In this document: piece by piece, positions 6,397-10,967 of the stretch
Numbering within the stretch: the stretch's first letter is position 1
How the letters are laid out: every line of letters starts with the position of its first letter
Assembly: GCA_002308195.1 (NCBI GenBank)
Contig: DBVU01000026.1
Span: 7,527 to 18,493 of the forward strand
Origin: Bacteroidales bacterium UBA1256
GTDB lineage: Bacteria > Bacteroidota > Bacteroidia > Bacteroidales > Paludibacteraceae
DNA: 10,967 nucleotides
Direction of reading: 5' to 3'
The notes under the pieces: model-generated
What the model was told of the DNA's origin: nothing
The model's input: the letters and a program-made list of their open reading frames with translations, nothing else
The model's database searches: none
Translations under genes and position numbers: made by a program

Positions 6397-8212
6397 TTGC
6401 GCTCACCATACTCCATGTCATGCTAGCAGGAGTCTGGTCTGTATGTAGAATGTCTGCCTTTGGCAGACCTGCTTCTTGTTCCGGCAGAACGAGCAGATAA
6501 CTATGGTCGTTAAAAAATCGACCAAGCATGTCCGGTGTCTGTTCGAACAGCGGGTTATAACTCGGCGTTGACGGACGTGCACCAATCATCACAATCAGAT
6601 CATCGGATTTCATCTGTTTGGCTATCATCAGTACGTCTTCCCAATCTTCCATTCGGCGATACGAAGCACGCAAGAATTTACCTTTGCGCCGGCAGAAAGC
6701 CTGCAAAGCCAATTGTGTGTCTGCATTAGCAAAGAATATCACTTTCGCGCCAATCTGGCTGCTCAGACGACGAATCAAGCCGAAACAGGAGATAAAATCA
6801 TGCTCTTTCTCAGCATAACGCGGCACGGCCACCAGTATTCGCGAAATCGTATTGATAGGCTGAGCTGCATGATAGACTATTGAGGCTTGGCCTGTACTGT
6901 CAAGCAATTGTTTGGCTTCCTGCCAGTCGGCTTCGCACGAAAATGACGGCTCATGCAGTTCGCTCAGGTTGCTCAATTCCTCTAGGTCGCTCAACCTATT
7001 CTCATTCACACTCATAACGCGCCAACTGTCATCACGCTTGTCAGCCTCCAGACGCGATTCTTCTTGCAGCGCCAAGCGTTTGGCTGCATATTCAGTCACA
7101 AACGAAGCAGTCGTACAGAGTATCAGAATCATGATGACAGAGGCATTCAGAATGGCGTCATCAAAGATGCCTGTCTGGTAACCTATTGTGACGATTGCCA
7201 GTGTTCCCGCTGCAGTAGCGTGCGTCAAGCCGAACATCAGTTGCCGTTCCAGACCTTGCAAGTGGAAACTGACTTGTGCCAACCAAGCGGCAATCCATTT
7301 GCCCGCCAGTTTGGTGCCAATCATCACCAGAGCCAGGACTATCGTCATCCAACCGGTCCATACCACGCGAATATCAATCATCATTCCCACACCCAATAGG
7401 AAAAGCGGAACGAAGATATTGTTTCCAACAAAACTGATGCGTTGCATCAGAGGGCTGCGATTCGGCACCAGTCTATTGAGCGCAACGCCACAAAGGAAGG
7501 CTCCTAAAATACCTTCTAGCCCCGCCCAATCGGCTAGAAAAGCCGACAGACTCATCAAAAGCATCACTACCACAAATCCGCTCGTCGGATCGGTCCAACG
7601 CTTGAAAAAACGTTTCGCCAACCAAGGGAAGCACAGCGTAATAGCAATTATCGTCAGCACAGCACGGCCTAAAATACCGAGCATGCTAATTTCCGTTTCT
7701 TGTATCAGATTGCTTCTGAGTGCCGCCAAAACCAACAGGGCCAAAGTGATGGTTAGCATCGTTCCGCCTACGGCGATATTCGCTGCAGCATTCTTCTGCA
7801 CCCCGTAGCGACTGATGATAGGATAGGTCATCAGCGTATGGCTGCCGTACATTGCGCCCAGCAACGCACAAGTGGTCCAATCGTATCCTAACAGCCAACT
7901 GGTCAGCAAACCCAGGCCGAATGGCACAATAAACGCATACAATCCATAGATAACCGCACTACGACGATGCTGACTAAAATCGTTGATATCGATTTCGATA
8001 CCCGCTTGCAGCATGATATATAGCATTCCCATCTTGCCCAGCGTCTGAATAGTCACACTCTGATCAATCAGGTGCAGTCCGTGCGGACCTATCAAAACGC
8101 CCACAAGAATAAAGCCCACAATGCTTGGGATACGCACTTTGCGGCTCACCATTGGCACTAAAAGAATGATGGCAAGCGCTAGGGCGATGATGGCAATAGA
8201 ATCGGTTATCAT
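6347..8212 (-). CDS. CPA2-family cation:proton antiporter with C-terminal USP-like domain
   Basis: The 621-aa product has about 12-13 transmembrane segments in residues 1-375. They start with the family motif VGFILVGVLIGPHGL (about 32-46) and include IMLQAGIEID (66-75), the GAFLCGVALNR segment (237-247) and PLFLLGVGMMIDI (269-281). This is the Na+/H+ exchanger (Pfam Na_H_Exchanger, KefB/NapA-like) fold, so it should exchange a monovalent cation for protons across the inner membrane. Ion specificity cannot be read from the sequence, and I do not see a NapA-type Asp-Asp pair. Instead of the RCK/TrkA-N domain of KefC, a soluble region (about 455-595) resembles a universal stress protein domain. 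A low-complexity Leu/Ser/Glu linker (about 407-419) joins the two. The ATG overlaps the uvrA stop (ATGA), implying one operon and coupled translation. The 3' end overlaps the exosortase gene tail to tail. Confidence 0.86.
   Translation of the reverse strand: MITDSIAIIALALAIILLVPMVSRKVRIPSIVGFILVGVLIGPHGLHLIDQSVTIQTLGKMGMLYIMLQAGIEIDINDFSQHRRSAVIYGLYAFIVPFGLGLLTSWLLGYDWTTCALLGAMYGSHTLMTYPIISRYGVQKNAAANIAVGGTMLTITLALLVLAALRSNLIQETEISMLGILGRAVLTIIAITLCFPWLAKRFFKRWTDPTSGFVVVMLLMSLSAFLADWAGLEGILGAFLCGVALNRLVPNRSPLMQRISFVGNNIFVPLFLLGVGMMIDIRVVWTGWMTIVLALVMIGTKLAGKWIAAWLAQVSFHLQGLERQLMFGLTHATAAGTLAIVTIGYQTGIFDDAILNASVIMILILCTTASFVTEYAAKRLALQEESRLEADKRDDSWRVMSVNENRLSDLEELSNLSELHEPSFSCEADWQEAKQLLDSTGQASIVYHAAQPINTISRILVAVPRYAEKEHDFISCFGLIRRLSSQIGAKVIFFANADTQLALQAFCRRKGKFLRASYRRMEDWEDVLMIAKQMKSDDLIVMIGARPSTPSYNPLFEQTPDMLGRFFNDHSYLLVLPEQEAGLPKADILHTDQTPASMTWSMVSATKRWILRLLEKIQQRP
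6452..6468 (+). terminator. Weak candidate terminator hairpin after the tsaD-exosortase operon
   Basis: A perfect 7-bp stem GTCTGCC/GGCAGAC with a TTT loop begins 55 nt past the exosortase stop codon, inside the C-terminal coding region of the opposing antiporter gene. The plus-strand sequence after it is only mildly T-rich (CTGCTTCTTGTT), so intrinsic termination is doubtful. It is recorded because no other terminator is visible for this transcript. Confidence 0.25.
6959..6994 (-). repeat. Imperfect 18-nt tandem repeat in the antiporter linker
   Basis: On the coding strand two 18-nt units both begin TTGAGC and end GAA, with 13 of 18 bases matching. They encode LSDLEE and LSNLSE. They lie in the hydrophilic linker between the membrane domain and the USP-like domain. 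This is another case of in-frame short-repeat growth in an interdomain region of this genome. Confidence 0.55.
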
Positions 8213-10800
8213 ATATATTGTCCGGTTATGCTATTTTTGTTTTTACGTAGGTCTGCTACTGTTCCTTCGGCTACAATCTTGCCGCCGCCGCGACCGCCTT
8301 CCGGCCCAAGATCGATGATCCAGTCACAAGCACGGATTACATCCGTGTTATGCTCAATTATCACTACGGTATTTCCCTTCTCCACCAGTCGCTTCAAAAC
8401 GCCTAGTAGCACTCTAATATCTTCGAAATGCAGACCCGTAGTGGGTTCATCCAGTATGTACAATGTCTTTCCTGTCGATGGACGCGATAGTTCGGTGGCT
8501 AGTTTGATTCGCTGACTCTCTCCTCCGGAGAGACTGGTCGAAGACTGACCTAGTTTGATATACCCCAGACCGACATCCTGAATTGTCTTGATCTTACGCA
8601 GAATAGTAGGTTGCGACTCAAAGAACTCAACCGCCTGATTGACAGTCATATCCAGCACTTCGCCGATGGTTTTTCCCTTGAATCGCACTTCTAGTGTTTC
8701 GCGGTTATATCGTTGGCCACCGCACGCCTCGCACGGCACGTACACATCGGGCATAAAATGCATCTGAATGGTCTTAAATCCATTGCCCAGACACTCCTCG
8801 CATCGCCCGCCATGCATATTGAATGAGAATCGTCCGGATTTCCATCCGCGAATCTTTGATTCTGGTAGTTGCGCAAATAACTCACGTATGTCGGTAAAAA
8901 CGGTCGTATAAGTGGCAGGATTGCTTCGCGGCATACGCCCGATAGGCGATTGGTCGACATTAATCACTTTGTCGATAAATTCCACGCCCTCAATATCTTT
9001 GTATGCTAGCGGAGCCTGTTTGCTGCGATAGAATCGCTGGCTGAGCAGCGGATAAAGTGTCTGGTTGATCAGACTGGATTTGCCCGAACCGCTCACACCG
9101 GTCACGCAGACCATTTTGCCGAGCGGAATCTTGACCGTCACGTTCTTCAGGTTATTGCCCGTACAACCGCTCAGAGTCAGCCATTTATCGGCCGTGAAGG
9201 CCTCAGCCGCAGCATTCTCGGTCACCACTTTTTCGCCCTTTAGATACTGAGCCGTCAGCGTATCTGTCTTGAGCAAATCGTCAGGTGTGCCGCTGAACAG
9301 CACTTTTCCACCCAATCGACCGGCTTTCGGACCAATATCTACTAGCCAATCGGCCTGTCGCATGATGGCCTCGTCGTGTTCTACCACAATAACCGAATTA
9401 CCCAAATCGCGCAACTCCTTCAGACTGTTGATAAGTCGCTGATTATCACGCTGATGGAGGCCAATAGAAGGCTCATCCAGAATATACAGTACATTCACCA
9501 AACGCGAACCTATTTGCGTCGCCAAACGAATACGTTGGCTCTCTCCTCCGGAGAGACTCTCGCTGCTACGGTTTAGACTCAGATAACTCAAACCCACCGA
9601 CTGCATAAAGCGCAAACGAGCGCAAATTTCCTTCATTATCGGCTCGGCTATCGCAGCCTGTTTGGTCGACAGTTTGCCGCCCAACGACTCGAGTGTAGCA
9701 AGCAAAACGTCTATGTCCATAGACGCCAAGTCGGAAATATTGTATTGGTCGATGCGATAACTCAGTGCCTCTTTGCTCAACCGTTTGCCGTGACATTCGG
9801 GGCATTCCACCCACTCTTCTTTCTCATCTTCCTCATCGGTCTCGGCCATCTGTTGCAACTGAGTGAACCAGTCATCCGCTTGCATCGCTTCATCAAACTC
9901 CTCGCCTCTAGCCTCTAACCCTTCGCCTTTCACCTTTCCCAATCCTTTGCAGCACGGGCACCAACCGGATGGACTGTTAAAAGAGAACGTATGCGGTGCA
10001 GGCTCAGCATAGCTGAGACCCGTGACAGGGCACATCAGATTGCGACTTAAGAAACGTATCTTATCGCCTTCGGCGACCATCATAATGCCGTTTCCCTGAG
10101 TCATCGCTTTGTCCACCGATTGACGCAATCGACGCAAATCTTCCTCTAGCCCTTCGCCCCTAACCTTTAATCTGTCTACCACCACTTCGATAGTGTGCGT
10201 TTTGTAGCGGTCCACTTTCATGCCCGCCACCACTTCTTGCACTTCGCCATCCACACGCACATACATAAATCCTTTTTTACGTATGGTCTCAAACAGCTCT
10301 TTGTAGTGACCTTTTCGGCCGCTTACCATCGGTGCCAACAGCAGAATTTTCTTGCCCGCATAGTCGCGAACCAACAAATCTATGATTTGATCGTCGGTAT
10401 AATGCACCATTTTCTCGCCACTCAGGTACGAATAAGCCTCGCCCGCTCTGGCAAACAGCAAACGGAGAAAATCGTACACTTCGGTCACCGTACCTACTGT
10501 CGAACGTGGATTGCGACTGGTGGTCTTCTGGTCAATGGAGATAACCGGACTCAGACCGCTGATTTTATCTACATCTGGCCGTTGCATCTGGCCGATAAAG
10601 CCACGCGCATACGACGAGAACGTATCCATATAGCGTCTCTGTCCTTCGGCAAAAATCGTATCAAAGGCTAGCGAGGACTTGCCACTGCCGCTCAAACCGG
10701 TTATCACCACCAGTTTCTTGCGAGGCATACTCACGCTGATATTCTTCAGGTTATGCACCCGAGCACCCAAAATCTCTATTTTCCCGTTATCTTTTGCCAT
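8209..10800 (-). CDS. uvrA: Excinuclease ABC subunit UvrA (863 aa, shortened insertion domain)
   Basis: UvrA is the dimeric damage-sensing ATPase of nucleotide excision repair; it loads UvrB at lesions. Two ABC modules are complete: Walker A GLSGSGKS (35-42) and GVSGSGKS (568-575), signatures LSGGE (416-420, 757-761), and Walker B LYILDEP (438-444, 780-786). The UvrB-binding region is present (about 120-250, [12 protein letters not shown] to [10 protein letters not shown]), arguing for UvrA1 rather than UvrA2. The C-terminal zinc module is intact (Cys667, 670, 690, 693). The N-terminal one is not: Cys257 is followed by Thr260 where a second Cys is usual, although Cys281 and Cys284 remain. The insertion domain between CPCC and CPEC is only about 48 residues, against roughly 130 in E. 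coli, which explains the short length (about 940 aa is typical). I chose ATG 10800. A longer frame from 10869 would start upstream of the -7 promoter box. It shares a 4-nt ATGA overlap with the antiporter gene. Confidence 0.96.
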   Translation of the reverse strand: MAKDNGKIEILGARVHNLKNISVSMPRKKLVVITGLSGSGKSSLAFDTIFAEGQRRYMDTFSSYARGFIGQMQRPDVDKISGLSPVISIDQKTTSRNPRSTVGTVTEVYDFLRLLFARAGEAYSYLSGEKMVHYTDDQIIDLLVRDYAGKKILLLAPMVSGRKGHYKELFETIRKKGFMYVRVDGEVQEVVAGMKVDRYKTHTIEVVVDRLKVRGEGLEEDLRRLRQSVDKAMTQGNGIMMVAEGDKIRFLSRNLMCPVTGLSYAEPAPHTFSFNSPSGWCPCCKGLGKVKGEGLEARGEEFDEAMQADDWFTQLQQMAETDEEDEKEEWVECPECHGKRLSKEALSYRIDQYNISDLASMDIDVLLATLESLGGKLSTKQAAIAEPIMKEICARLRFMQSVGLSYLSLNRSSESLSGGESQRIRLATQIGSRLVNVLYILDEPSIGLHQRDNQRLINSLKELRDLGNSVIVVEHDEAIMRQADWLVDIGPKAGRLGGKVLFSGTPDDLLKTDTLTAQYLKGEKVVTENAAAEAFTADKWLTLSGCTGNNLKNVTVKIPLGKMVCVTGVSGSGKSSLINQTLYPLLSQRFYRSKQAPLAYKDIEGVEFIDKVINVDQSPIGRMPRSNPATYTTVFTDIRELFAQLPESKIRGWKSGRFSFNMHGGRCEECLGNGFKTIQMHFMPDVYVPCEACGGQRYNRETLEVRFKGKTIGEVLDMTVNQAVEFFESQPTILRKIKTIQDVGLGYIKLGQSSTSLSGGESQRIKLATELSRPSTGKTLYILDEPTTGLHFEDIRVLLGVLKRLVEKGNTVVIIEHNTDVIRACDWIIDLGPEGGRGGGKIVAEGTVADLRKNKNSITGQYI
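9899..9940 (-). repeat. GYNRRRR heptanucleotide tract in uvrA, copy 2
   Basis: On the coding strand there are six consecutive 7-nt units, five of them fitting GYNRRRR (for example GTGAAAG, GCGAAGG and GCTAGAG). They encode about residues 288-301 ([14 protein letters not shown]), right after the CPCC motif, at the start of the shortened insertion domain. The length, 42 nt, is both 6 x 7 and a multiple of 3, so the frame is kept. Confidence 0.7.
10144..10171 (-). repeat. GYNRRRR heptanucleotide tract in uvrA, copy 1
   Basis: On the coding strand there are four units, three of them fitting GYNRRRR (GTTAGGG, GCGAAGG, GCTAGAG). They encode LKVRGEGLE (residues 211-219) at a turn of the UvrB-binding region, just after EVVVDR. 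It shares 22 of 26 bases and the same reading phase with the second uvrA tract (KVRGEGLE against KVKGEGLE). Confidence 0.65.
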
Positions 10801-10829
10801 CTGTTGTCCATCGGACCAATTTTGCGGTG

Positions 10830-10861
10830 CAAAATTACAACTTTTTTTTGACATATGCAAA
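10830..10861 (-). promoter_or_regulatory. Bacteroidetes-type promoter of uvrA
   Basis: On the minus strand, TTTG (10858-10861), a 20-nt spacer and TAATTTTG (10830-10837) match both consensus boxes. The spacer contains TC-A8-GTTG, as in the BspA promoter. The leader before ATG 10800 is about 25 nt. It can form a small hairpin TTGGTCC/GGACAA (10804-10819, one bulged base), and no Shine-Dalgarno sequence is seen. Confidence 0.82.
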
Positions 10862-10901
10862 TCTGGCACTACTTTTTTTCACTTTTCTACCCATCTCTCT
10901 A

Positions 10902-10926
10902 GTATTATATACTATGTATATAATAC
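10902..10926. repeat. AT-rich perfect 11-bp palindrome upstream of uvrA
   Basis: Arms GTATTATATAC and GTATATAATAC are exact inverted repeats separated by TAT. It lies 41 nt upstream of the uvrA -33 box. Possible roles are a regulator site, the terminator of a gene beyond the right edge, or a cruciform-prone AT block. The remaining bases at this edge (10862-10967) show no reading frame or RNA gene I can support. Confidence 0.6.
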
Positions 10927-10967
10927 GTTCAAGCGAGCACCCAAAATTTAGTGCGTTATAAGTGCGT

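Noticed and set aside
7188..7808. 206-codon plus-strand frame opposite the antiporter gene
   Set aside because: It is antisense to the transmembrane region of a conserved antiporter, and its Lys/Pro/Ser-rich composition is what such a shadow gives.
10195..10671. 158-codon plus-strand frame opposite uvrA
   Set aside because: It lies antisense to conserved UvrA ABC-domain sequence with no recognisable domain.
10801..10869. Longer uvrA reading frame starting at 10869
   Set aside because: The extra 23 codons pass through the -7 box and the A8 spacer of the uvrA promoter and have no UvrA similarity, whereas ATG 10800 leads straight into the conserved N-terminus.
10760..10947. 14-nt direct repeat CGAGCACCCAAAAT at 10760 and 10934
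   Set aside because: One such match is expected with fair probability in 11 kb. One copy is inside uvrA coding sequence, and no flanking structure supports an attachment site or element end.

Overview
The window looks like chromosomal DNA of an uncultured or gut/rumen-type Bacteroidales bacterium. Four things support this. There are two BspA-like leucine-rich-repeat surface proteins with Bacteroidetes-style C-termini. The TsaD, UvrA and Kdo-transferase sequences are of Bacteroidetes type. Three promoters match the Bacteroidetes sigma-A consensus (TTTG, about 20 nt, TAnnTTTG). No Shine-Dalgarno sequences are evident. Species cannot be named from the sequence alone.

Left part, minus strand (about 4475 down to 1): one promoter drives a tandem pair of secreted BspA-like LRR proteins (434 aa, then 979 aa, 6 nt apart). 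They are followed 17 nt later by the first 49 codons of waaA (Kdo transferase, lipid A/LPS core), which runs off the left edge. The two BspA-like genes share near-identical signal peptides and a 507-nt 3' direct repeat, so they are recent paralogues. Each carries a purine-rich heptanucleotide tract just before its C-terminal motif.

Middle (4418-4737): a divergent intergenic region of about 320 bp. It holds the BspA promoter, a block of small inverted repeats with no gene, and the tsaD promoter. On the plus strand, tsaD (tRNA t6A synthesis) is followed after 3 nt by a small membrane protein with the Cys-Arg-His signature of the exosortase/archaeosortase family. No exosortase substrate is visible in the window.

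Right part, minus strand (10861 down to 6347): one promoter drives uvrA (nucleotide excision repair). The uvrA stop codon overlaps the start of a CPA2-type cation:proton antiporter with a C-terminal USP-like domain (ATGA overlap). The antiporter gene converges on the exosortase gene and overlaps it by 50 nt.

Three patterns cut across the genes. (1) All three promoters share an A8 tract at the same place in the spacer. (2) Degenerate GYNRRRR heptad tracts sit in frame at four sites in three genes, including two loops of the conserved repair protein UvrA. (3) tsaD has no ATG or GTG start and probably begins at a TTG almost on top of its transcription start. I found no CRISPR, tRNA, rRNA, insertion sequence or clearly new multi-gene system. 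The heptad tracts, the A8 promoter architecture and the orphan exosortase are the best leads.
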